DNA of 28,723 bases from a virus, in the IMG/VR virus record IMGVR_UViG_3300025133_000470, positions 1-28,723 of that record; one strand, given 5' to 3'. The notes below the pieces were generated by a model. That model did no database searches. It worked only from the letters and a program-made list of their open reading frames with translations, and was not told where the DNA came from. Shown piece after piece: positions 1-7,792 of this stretch; the first letter of the stretch is position 1; each line of letters begins with the position of its first letter. A program made the position numbers and the translations under genes.

Positions 1-1683
1 GAAGATTTGGGCCAACTACAGAACCGTTCAGTTTATTATGGGGACCATACAAATGGACACCACGACACAGAATTCGGTGGTATTGACCAAGTATACACAT
101 ACGATGTAGTAAATGATTATGGTGTTCCTAGTACCGCAACTCATGCTATTATAAACCTGCATACATATGCGGCATTTACTACGGGCGATAGTTGGGAAGT
201 TTATGCAATCCCCGGTGAAATTGCACATGATCCCGGCCAACACGATGAAGCAGGTGGGAATCCTGTACTAGCAGTCGAAGCAGATAAACTGTTTGTCATT
301 TCCATGCGAGGAGAAAGGTCAACCACAAGATCGCAATCGACTGACAGCAACCAAGTTTCAGTTCCACTGATAGATGGAAAATTTTCATTATATATTGATA
401 TCAATTATGACCACGATTCGGATAATGCATTCGGTGGCGTCTATACACAAAGTACAAGCAACTCATCTACCGGCTGGAATCCAGTTGACGACCTCACCCA
501 TGATAGTATTCAGGGAATTCTTGTAGGTTACATAGACAAGCAAACACAAACAATCATTAGTGGTGCAATTAGTAATGTAGACGGCGACAATAACCGCAGA
601 AAGAATATCAATGGTAACTTTGATATCTGGCAAAGAACAACAGACGGCGATCCATATACTTGGCAGTTCAATAGTCCAGAAAAAGATAAATATATGGCAG
701 ATACATGGCACTCAAAAGGTGTCGTTAACAACAAAGTTGATGCAAGACGAAAAGAATTTGATTTATCAGGAACAGAAGGGGTGGATTATCTTCCATTAGA
801 TAATTCATATCCTGCACAATATTATTTGAGGTTTGGTTCTTCAGGACCCGATTCTGCTAATGCCGGTTCACCAAGTCTTCAAACAGTAATTGAAGATGCA
901 ACAACATTTCATGGAAAGAATTGTGCATTCTCATTTTGGTGTAAAGGTGATACCACTTCAAGAGGTACTGGAAAAGACTCCCACATAAAACTAAAAGTAT
1001 ATCAATATGCTGGCATTGTAGACGGTGAAGCATATGGTGTAAGTGTACTAGATGCTGGAACTGGTGGTGGAGATTATGCAATATCGAGTGTTGGAGCAAC
1101 ACCAGTAGAAACTTCATATATTGCTTTTGATGACGAATGGAGAAAATATTCAGGAAGCCTTACCTTGCCAACATTGGGTGGGGCATCAACACCTTTGGGC
1201 GAAGGAGCAACTGCTAATGTAGGATGTATTGGCATCAATTTCATTGTATCAGAAGATGACGAAGGGTGGACAGGTGATTTTGATATTGCACAATTCCAAT
1301 TTGAACAAGGTGGTGCAGTAACGAAATTTGAAGATAGAACATATGGGAGAGAACTTGCTGATTGTTCAAGATATTATCAAATAGCCTGCGGTGGGTTTGA
1401 TACCGCCAACGGCGCAGGTGCTGGCACTTGGGGTGCAGGGACATCATTTCTTGTTGAAATGAGAAAGATTAAAAATGATGGTGGAAGGCCTCGTTGTGTA
1501 GATTCAAACATAGGTGGTACAGACAATAACAGTGGCCACCTTGGAACTTATGTAAATGGCTATAGCGCAACTACAATCAGTGATGTGCTTGTTCGTAATC
1601 ACAGAGGATTTATATTGTCAAAGACGAAACCGACTTCAGATGGCGCATACTTTTCTACCTATGCATTCACCGCAGATTTTTAA
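1..1683 (+). CDS. Tail fibre-like structural protein, 5' end cut by window edge
   Basis: The reading frame is open from base 1 (Glu-Asp-Leu...), so the true start lies upstream and the TTG at 7 is not a credible start. About 560 residues are visible. A sequence rich in Gly, Ser, Thr and Asp leads to the motif NINGNFDIWQR near residue 205, which opens a module common in phage tail fibres and carbohydrate-binding tail proteins. After it comes a jelly-roll-like pattern (a VIEDATTF segment, FSFWCKGD, WRKYSGSLTLP, DIAQFQFEQG, CSRYYQIA). The same series of motifs recurs in the gene at 3961-5394, so the two are paralogues in this module. Its place at the head of a run of large tail genes before gp13 fits a baseplate-attached fibre or adhesin. 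The exact T4 equivalent is not recognisable. The ligand is unknown. Confidence 0.7.
   Translation, partial: EDLGQLQNRSVYYGDHTNGHHDTEFGGIDQVYTYDVVNDYGVPSTATHAIINLHTYAAFTTGDSWEVYAIPGEIAHDPGQHDEAGGNPVLAVEADKLFVISMRGERSTTRSQSTDSNQVSVPLIDGKFSLYIDINYDHDSDNAFGGVYTQSTSNSSTGWNPVDDLTHDSIQGILVGYIDKQTQTIISGAISNVDGDNNRRKNINGNFDIWQRTTDGDPYTWQFNSPEKDKYMADTWHSKGVVNNKVDARRKEFDLSGTEGVDYLPLDNSYPAQYYLRFGSSGPDSANAGSPSLQTVIEDATTFHGKNCAFSFWCKGDTTSRGTGKDSHIKLKVYQYAGIVDGEAYGVSVLDAGTGGGDYAISSVGATPVETSYIAFDDEWRKYSGSLTLPTLGGASTPLGEGATANVGCIGINFIVSEDDEGWTGDFDIAQFQFEQGGAVTKFEDRTYGRELADCSRYYQIACGGFDTANGAGAGTWGAGTSFLVEMRKIKNDGGRPRCVDSNIGGTDNNSGHLGTYVNGYSATTISDVLVRNHRGFILSKTKPTSDGAYFSTYAFTADF
607..636 (+). repeat. Fibre-module DNA repeat, copy 1 (matches 4024-4053)
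   Basis: These 30 bases encode INGNFDIWQR and match 4024-4053 at 28 of 30 positions, the two differences being synonymous C/T changes. This marks the start of a protein module shared by two fibre genes and is a possible site for homologous exchange between them. Confidence 0.75.
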
Positions 1684-1691
1684 CATACATA
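1684..1691 (+). promoter_or_regulatory. TATACATA-like box (CATACATA) before tail-collar fibre gene
   Basis: CATACATA follows the stop codon of the upstream gene and lies just before the AAAGGAG ribosome binding site of the next gene. It differs by one base from the octamer TATACATA found before gp13, gp22, gp23 and the gp19-like gene. It may be a late-promoter variant; on its own the evidence is weak. Confidence 0.3.
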
Positions 1692-1713
1692 CTCTAAAGG
1701 AGTTATTATTTAG

Positions 1714-3957
1714 ATGACATATAGTGCAATAAGACTTTCAGGTGCAGCGAATGATGGTAAGTCCGTCAAGCAAACCATAACACAAGACCTACATGGTTTT
1801 ACTGCCGGTGATGTTATTAGATTTAACACAGGTATTGACGGAAATACCGCAGAATATGTAAAAGCACAAGCAGACTCTGCATTTAATGCAGAAGCAATTG
1901 GTGTTGTTGAATCGGTTGTGTCTGATTCAAGTGACTTTGTTATAGTTTATAGTGGTGAAATTGATATGGCCGAATTTGACATCACTTTAGGCCAGGAAGA
2001 TGTATTTTTCCTTAGTCCAGACACAGCAGGATTATTAGACAAAGCCCCACCCTCAAGTGCAGGTGAAGTTATAAAACCAATCGTAACTCGATTAGGCGAA
2101 TCTGGCTCACTCGGAACTAAAGGCCTCGTAACAAATTATATTGGTACTTCAATCGGTGGTAAATCTACCGTAAGTTTAGACAGTGTTCAGCCCATCGGAC
2201 AAATTATTCCTTGGGCTAGTGGCGCCAATACAGAAGTTTTTGATGCCGAATTGCCTAATGGATGGAAACATTGCAATGGTGCAACACTTGATATAACAGA
2301 ATACGACCAATTTTATAAGCACATTAGATGGAGAAGCAACAGTGATGGTACAGTTAATACACCCAAAGATGGTCATGGATTTCCAGACCCAAACGAAGGT
2401 TTATATGCAGGATGGGGCACAAGATTTGGATGGCAACAAGAAATTGTATTAGAAACAACTCTTGAGGGCATTACAACAGGTGATTGGATTTATCAAGGAC
2501 AAGGACCTTTTGACAATGACAATCCTATTCCAATAGGAATTACATCAAGAGTGGTCGGCCAAGTATTAAATTATGATAATGTAACAAAAACTCTTACCGT
2601 TGATGTTCCTGCTGTCTATATTGGTGAAGATGATGTAGCAGGAACAGATGAAACATATTTGAACGCTCACATGAAAATGTTTGGTGATTGGGGCGTAACA
2701 CTAGAAGGTACGCATCATGGTGCTACTATTGGTTGGATTGATGCTGATAATGACGCCGGTGGAGGTGTAGATTATAATTGGCAAAAATCTATTACTTCTT
2801 CAAAAATTACACATGTAAAACTTCCAGACCTTCGGGGTAGAGTTCCAATAGGTGCTGATGATGCATCCCCACCAGAAGGTGCCGCGGTAGTTGGTAGATA
2901 TCATATGGGTTCTTATGGTGGTAAGGAAGAACATATTCTCAAAACTAGTGAAATGCCTGCTCATGTACATGAATTCCGTAACGCGTCCAATAATGACAGT
3001 ATACTGTTGATGGACACCAGTACTTATCCCGGCAGCCAATTTGCCTCTGGTGCTGGGGGATATAATGGGATAAACGCAGATGAGGCTATTCAACCATTTG
3101 CCGGTGGAGATGCTCCACACACCAATATGCAACCGTGGTTGGCAGTAAACTATATCATTCGTGTTTCTACACTTGCACAGGCAGCACTTCTTGAAGATAT
3201 TAGTGCTATAAAGATGCACGAACTCAAAGATGCCCATATTGATTATGAAACGCCTGCGGGGTCATCATTTGGAAATATGTTATTCTATGAACACGATGGT
3301 TCAACATATGGATGGTATGACCATCTTCCATTAGTAAGAAATCTTTCACCAAGCAGTAATGAAGATTTAGTTTTCTATACATCTCAATCCTCTGGTGATA
3401 CTGGTGGAACAGAAAAGATGAGGCTTACACAGGCCGGACAACTTCATTTGTTGGATGGTATTTCTGCGGATGGTGGTGCAACATTTGGTGGGAAAGTAAC
3501 GGTAGATGCTTTACACGCAAAAACCAATCCTATTGTAATTCAATTAAAATGGAGAGATATTGCCGGTGTGTTGTACTGCCACGCTCTTGGCAATTCGGAT
3601 TTCCCAGGTGAAGAATATTATTATGGTAAATTAAATTATATACAAGGCGGAAATATGAAATATGGGGTATATGCCGAGAATGATGGAATTAGAGGTCTGG
3701 AATGGGATCAGGCCGTTTCATTTAATCTATACTTTCCTGAAGAAGAAAGATTCAAGGTGGATAATTATTCTGTACAACTTACTTGGGCTGGAGGAACTGA
3801 AAACGGAAATATTGTTGCTGCCAATAATATAGGTGCGGATTATAGGTTTAGTATTAATTTCAGCGACATCGATGGAGGTGGTTATTATCTTCCTTTCGGC
3901 GGCCCACAATCGGGAAATGATTCTGTGATGATAACGATATGGACAAAGGATGTATAA
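1714..3957 (+). CDS. Tail fibre protein with phage tail-collar domain (gp12-like)
   Basis: A 747-residue structural protein. Residues of about 60-150 form a domain often seen in phage fibres (AIGVVESV, VFFLSPDTAGLLDKAP, GLVTNYIG). A tail-collar domain follows from about 165: GQIIPWASG, then GWKHCNGATLDITEYDQFYKHI. The C-terminal collar elements come later: LPDLRGRVPIGADD (about 370), EMPAHVHEF (about 410) and MQPWLAVNYIIRV (about 470). In T4 this domain is typical of gp12, the short tail fibre that anchors the virion to the cell surface. The last 270 residues are a further beta-rich region with KMRLTQAGQLHL and resemble fibre tips. The start is supported by an AAAGGAG site. The N-terminus (MTYSAIRLSG) resembles those of the next two genes. 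The family assignment is firm, but whether it is the true gp12 counterpart is inference. Confidence 0.85.
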   Translation: MTYSAIRLSGAANDGKSVKQTITQDLHGFTAGDVIRFNTGIDGNTAEYVKAQADSAFNAEAIGVVESVVSDSSDFVIVYSGEIDMAEFDITLGQEDVFFLSPDTAGLLDKAPPSSAGEVIKPIVTRLGESGSLGTKGLVTNYIGTSIGGKSTVSLDSVQPIGQIIPWASGANTEVFDAELPNGWKHCNGATLDITEYDQFYKHIRWRSNSDGTVNTPKDGHGFPDPNEGLYAGWGTRFGWQQEIVLETTLEGITTGDWIYQGQGPFDNDNPIPIGITSRVVGQVLNYDNVTKTLTVDVPAVYIGEDDVAGTDETYLNAHMKMFGDWGVTLEGTHHGATIGWIDADNDAGGGVDYNWQKSITSSKITHVKLPDLRGRVPIGADDASPPEGAAVVGRYHMGSYGGKEEHILKTSEMPAHVHEFRNASNNDSILLMDTSTYPGSQFASGAGGYNGINADEAIQPFAGGDAPHTNMQPWLAVNYIIRVSTLAQAALLEDISAIKMHELKDAHIDYETPAGSSFGNMLFYEHDGSTYGWYDHLPLVRNLSPSSNEDLVFYTSQSSGDTGGTEKMRLTQAGQLHLLDGISADGGATFGGKVTVDALHAKTNPIVIQLKWRDIAGVLYCHALGNSDFPGEEYYYGKLNYIQGGNMKYGVYAENDGIRGLEWDQAVSFNLYFPEEERFKVDNYSVQLTWAGGTENGNIVAANNIGADYRFSINFSDIDGGGYYLPFGGPQSGNDSVMITIWTKDV

Positions 3958-3960
3958 CAA

Positions 3961-5394
3961 ATGACAAATAGTGCAATAAATTTAGCAGGAATATTAGCAC
4001 CTGCCCAATACAGAAACAAGATTATCAATGGTAACTTTGACATTTGGCAAAGAGGAATTACTTTTGGCACACATGATGACAGTCTTGTGTATGGACCTAT
4101 TGCAGGTGGTAGTGGTGGAACAGGAAGCAATAGGCTTGCAAATATTGCCAATCCCGACACCATAAAAAATAATCCATATGTTTCTCCAATTGCACAAAGA
4201 GGTGGGGGCCAAGCAGATGGGGATACTATAAAAGACCAACCATATACAGCAGACCGTTGGCGGATAATGAATAGGTCTGGATGGAAAGGTCATGTAATAC
4301 GAAAAGAATTTGATTGGAGTGATGTTGATGATTTACTTCCATCAGGTGCTTCACCCGCACGATATTATATGGAACATAGTGTGGAAGTAGAAGGCAACAA
4401 TTCGAGTATGTCACAGAGAATTGAAGATGTTACTATATTCAATAATGAAAAAATCACAGTTTCTTTCTATGCTAGAAGCGTGGACCGGGCGGATTCTAAT
4501 GTGAACACAATACGGGCTCATATCCTGGCATACACCAAATGTAATGGGTCGAATATTGACGATGGGGGGTGGTCAGATAGTCCAGATGGTTCTCCGTTGT
4601 GGGAGGTGCCCTCGAACTACCAACTCTACAACGATAATAGTGGCGAACTTCAAGTTCTTTCTGAGAATTGGCAAAAATATACTTATACATTTACAATTCC
4701 GCAGATGGCAGGAAAAACAGATGGAAATGGAAATCCTGTAACACCCGGCGAAGGCTTTTGGATTATTAATTTGAAACCAATGTCCTCTAGTGGGGATCCG
4801 TGGTTGGGTGCAGTTCACTATGCACAAGTGCAAGTAGAAAAACGAGATGACACGACAGAGTTTGAAGTTCTGCCACCCGGCATAGAATTGCAAAGATGTC
4901 AAAGATATTTTCAGAAGTCAATGGAACTTGATTTTGAGCCTGGTGCAATTGCCAGAAAAAATATAGGAGATGGTGGTGCTGGCACAACTCTGGGATATTA
5001 TAATGATGCGGTCTCTGATGATGCTGTTGAGTGGTACACTACTGGGTCGAACTTTTTAAAAGATGATTACTACCATTGGGAATCGCCTGGTTGCCGTGGT
5101 ATCAATTGGCACGGTCTAGGTATGGGCGGGAATCATGATATTATTTGTGAAATGAGAGATGTTCCAGAAGTTTTCATATTTGACCCCATTACTGGCGCCA
5201 GAGGGTGTTTAAGAGATACAGTTAAAAATGATCAAATAGAAACACTAGGTGGAGAGAAAAGAATTATACACCATATAAGAGGCATATCAAGTTCAGGATG
5301 GGCCCATATGGGAACTACTAGTGGCTCACATTCTCAAACAGATTCTCATTGTGTTGAAGGTTTTTATTACTGGACAGCAGATGCGGAATTATAA
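3961..5394 (+). CDS. Tail fibre-like protein with NGNFDIWQR module
   Basis: A 477-residue protein starting three bases after the previous stop. The N-terminus MTNSAINLAG is followed at about residue 20 by NKIINGNFDIWQRG. The rest follows the same plan as the partial gene at 1-1683: RIEDVTIFNNEKITVSFYAR, WQKYTYTFTIPQ, a beta-strand pattern ending in YAQVQVEKRDDTTEFE, then RCQRYFQKS. This jelly-roll-like layout is common in phage tail proteins that bind surface sugars. The C-terminal 120 residues (after RCQRYFQ) differ from the paralogue and may be the variable receptor-binding end. Its position between the collar fibre and the beta-helix protein puts it in the adsorption apparatus. The receptor is unknown. 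Confidence 0.72.
   Translation: MTNSAINLAGILAPAQYRNKIINGNFDIWQRGITFGTHDDSLVYGPIAGGSGGTGSNRLANIANPDTIKNNPYVSPIAQRGGGQADGDTIKDQPYTADRWRIMNRSGWKGHVIRKEFDWSDVDDLLPSGASPARYYMEHSVEVEGNNSSMSQRIEDVTIFNNEKITVSFYARSVDRADSNVNTIRAHILAYTKCNGSNIDDGGWSDSPDGSPLWEVPSNYQLYNDNSGELQVLSENWQKYTYTFTIPQMAGKTDGNGNPVTPGEGFWIINLKPMSSSGDPWLGAVHYAQVQVEKRDDTTEFEVLPPGIELQRCQRYFQKSMELDFEPGAIARKNIGDGGAGTTLGYYNDAVSDDAVEWYTTGSNFLKDDYYHWESPGCRGINWHGLGMGGNHDIICEMRDVPEVFIFDPITGARGCLRDTVKNDQIETLGGEKRIIHHIRGISSSGWAHMGTTSGSHSQTDSHCVEGFYYWTADAEL
4024..4053 (+). repeat. Fibre-module DNA repeat, copy 2 (matches 607-636)
   Basis: This is the second copy of the 30-base segment encoding INGNFDIWQR, 28 of 30 bases identical to 607-636. 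In this gene the module begins close to the N-terminus, whereas in the upstream gene it follows at least 200 residues of other sequence. Confidence 0.75.
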
Positions 5395-5400
5395 AAATAT

Positions 5401-5408
5401 GATACATA
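5401..5408 (+). promoter_or_regulatory. TATACATA-like box (GATACATA) before beta-helix fibre gene
   Basis: GATACATA followed by TAGTAAC lies about 7 bases before the AAAGG ribosome binding site. The extended string ATACATATAGTAA is shared with the leader of gp13 at 10253-10265. It is a candidate late-promoter variant. Confidence 0.35.
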
Positions 5409-5431
5409 TAGTAACAAAGGAAACAGTATAA

Positions 5432-7789
5432 ATGGCTGACTGGTCTGCAATTAGAATAAATAAACTCGCTGGAAGTGTTTTCACTATCAACGATGATATC
5501 ATCCTTTATGTCGCGACTAGTGGCGATGATGTCAATGGTGATGGTTCATTTGGTAATCCTTATTATTCACCACATAGAGCATTAGAATATCTAAAAGATA
5601 AAATAATTGGTGCCACAGCGTCTGTTGAAATTAATTGTGCAGCCGGAATTTATAATTTCACAGAGAAAATATTTCCCACGCATGGCCAAGGCGAAAGAAT
5701 CCGTATAATTGGTGCAGAACCAGAAGTATATAAAATTAGAGGATGTAGAGGATTTACAGCAGGCGTAAGTGGTGATTCAGACCCATATAAAGTTGGATGG
5801 TGTCATATGAAACTAATAACTTCTATTGATGACGGTGAAGGTGGAATGACAACAGAACATGGCCTAACAGCAGGAGATGTTGGAAAGTGGATGTTAATAT
5901 TTCAAACAACACAAGAAACAAATCCAGACTATCCGATAGCACGAAAAAATTTCTTAGGTTCTTGGCAAGATAATAAAGCAAGAACTGGTCTACACGCTTG
6001 GGGAAATGGAAATGGTTCAACCGCTGGATTACAGTGGACAAAGATTATGGGCGCCAGTGAAATTGTAGGATTAACTGGTGAGGCCGCAAGGCTTGTGACT
6101 GATCCCGATACTGAAGGCGGAGAATCACACATCACCATCGAGAAACATGTTCGTTCTCAATGGTGGCAGATTAGAGAAATGGAGTCGAATCGCACGAACC
6201 CATCGTCCCGCGATGGTCATGAACGAAATGTTTATAATGATTGGGTAGAAGTTGCAAATGTTACTGCTAATCCTGCGCCCAATGCGCGAAAATTTACAGC
6301 AGGGGAAAACATCGCAGTTCTTGCAGAATACGGTGACACCTTAGGTCATACAGCAGACCCAGCATTTGTTCCTTCTACAGAAATGGAAATTGAAGGCAGA
6401 GTAATTCGTACCATTTTCAAATTTACTTCCACAGATAAAATGTTGGCAATTCAAGATGGCCATTCTCTTGGAAGTATTCAAAATATTATATTCAAAGCAG
6501 AGGATAATGGTGTAAAGGCCGGTGTTTTTCTTAGTGATAATTCAAGTTTGAATGATTTTGAAAGGGGTGCTGATGCTGAAAACATAACAAAAAATTGTGG
6601 TGTTGTTGGCGCCAATAGAGGATGGACTGTTCATAGTGGGTCTTCTTTATATGGTAAGAATTTAGTTGCAGCGACATCTTCGTTTGATACAGTTGCCTTC
6701 GGAGGGCAAGGATTTTTCACACAAGATACTGGTTCGTATATGGACTGTAGGCATTCTGTAGCACTTGGGTTTGAACATGGTTTTTATTCGAATCTGCAAT
6801 CAGAACTAAGATGCGATTATTCACTCGCAGGCCATTGTAATCATTACCACGGATGGCTGGGATTTAAGAATAATTTTGATTTTTCGACAATACCTGTTCC
6901 TGGTTACATTTATCAAGAAAATGGACTCCACGGCGTAGAGTTTGTAGGGAAAATTACTCATAAAACCGAGCAAAATTATAGAGTAAATGTTGCGGCTATT
7001 ACATATGGCCTCCCGAACCTAGACACCGGCTCGTACTGGTTATATATGAACGCAAATCAAGCAGAAGCAGAAAAAGGTGCCGATGGTGCTGGAAGTGTTG
7101 CTGTAAATCGTGATACCGATTTAATGGCCTCATACATACACCCAAGAGGTGTAGGATTTTATAGTTGGGGACAATCTACTACTTACGCTCCAAGTTGTAT
7201 TGCAACAGGACTTGGTGGCCACGGCTTTGTTGTGGGCATGGACGGGCTTTGTGTCTGTAATAAGTCTGTGGCATCTGAAATTATGGGTAATGGGTATGAT
7301 TCGGCCCGCGGTAAACTCAATGCAATTGATTCAGTAGCCAGTAGGACTAATCGTGGGTATTATCTTGCCGGCGCTGGTAATTATGTTCCTTATACTATGG
7401 CAGTAAATAATGTTAGTGATAATGTATTCGTAGTGACTGGCCACTCTGAAACAGCACATACGGAATCAGCAGAGGGATTTGATATGGCATTAATTACACA
7501 TAAAACTTCTACCAATCATGGCCAGCAAATAGGAACTTTTTATCGAGGCACCAATGCTACGCATCGAGTATATAATTCTGCACAAACCAACAATACACCT
7601 TATGATGGTGGTGCCGACGGCGCGCGAGGGGATGGTGATTATAATGTAGGCCCCGCGCACAACAAACCCAATCGGTATCACGCCACCTTGGATGGCATGA
7701 TTGACTTCACCCACGATGAGAACGATCTTGCATCTGTTGACGAACCAATAACCAACGCACTTGGTCATACAGATTTGGGAGGACAATAA
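5432..7789 (+). CDS. Large tail protein, probable right-handed beta-helix fibre/spike
   Basis: A 785-residue protein. Residues of about 25-95 have the pattern that opens many phage pectate-lyase-like beta-helices: LYVATSGDDVNGDGSFGNPY, HRALEYLKDKI, VEINCAAGIYNFTEKI, IRIIGAEPEVYKI. The body is made of short strands rich in Gly, Asn and Asp with recurring small motifs (GVVGANRGWTVHSGSSLYGKNLVAA), consistent with stacked coils. The N-terminus MADWSAIRINKLAG resembles those of the two preceding fibre genes, suggesting a common docking peptide or common descent. Beta-helix spikes can bind or cleave capsular sugars; I see no catalytic residues I can assign, so binding only is equally possible. An AAAGG site precedes the ATG. 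No signal peptide or membrane segment is seen. Confidence 0.65.
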   Translation: MADWSAIRINKLAGSVFTINDDIILYVATSGDDVNGDGSFGNPYYSPHRALEYLKDKIIGATASVEINCAAGIYNFTEKIFPTHGQGERIRIIGAEPEVYKIRGCRGFTAGVSGDSDPYKVGWCHMKLITSIDDGEGGMTTEHGLTAGDVGKWMLIFQTTQETNPDYPIARKNFLGSWQDNKARTGLHAWGNGNGSTAGLQWTKIMGASEIVGLTGEAARLVTDPDTEGGESHITIEKHVRSQWWQIREMESNRTNPSSRDGHERNVYNDWVEVANVTANPAPNARKFTAGENIAVLAEYGDTLGHTADPAFVPSTEMEIEGRVIRTIFKFTSTDKMLAIQDGHSLGSIQNIIFKAEDNGVKAGVFLSDNSSLNDFERGADAENITKNCGVVGANRGWTVHSGSSLYGKNLVAATSSFDTVAFGGQGFFTQDTGSYMDCRHSVALGFEHGFYSNLQSELRCDYSLAGHCNHYHGWLGFKNNFDFSTIPVPGYIYQENGLHGVEFVGKITHKTEQNYRVNVAAITYGLPNLDTGSYWLYMNANQAEAEKGADGAGSVAVNRDTDLMASYIHPRGVGFYSWGQSTTYAPSCIATGLGGHGFVVGMDGLCVCNKSVASEIMGNGYDSARGKLNAIDSVASRTNRGYYLAGAGNYVPYTMAVNNVSDNVFVVTGHSETAHTESAEGFDMALITHKTSTNHGQQIGTFYRGTNATHRVYNSAQTNNTPYDGGADGARGDGDYNVGPAHNKPNRYHATLDGMIDFTHDENDLASVDEPITNALGHTDLGGQ

Positions 7790-7792
7790 TAA

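Noticed and set aside
2800-3237. Reverse-strand reading frame of 145 codons within the collar fibre gene, and other long reverse frames
   Set aside because: They are antisense to genes with clear homology, lack ribosome binding sites and have Cys/His/Ile-rich translations typical of shadow frames.
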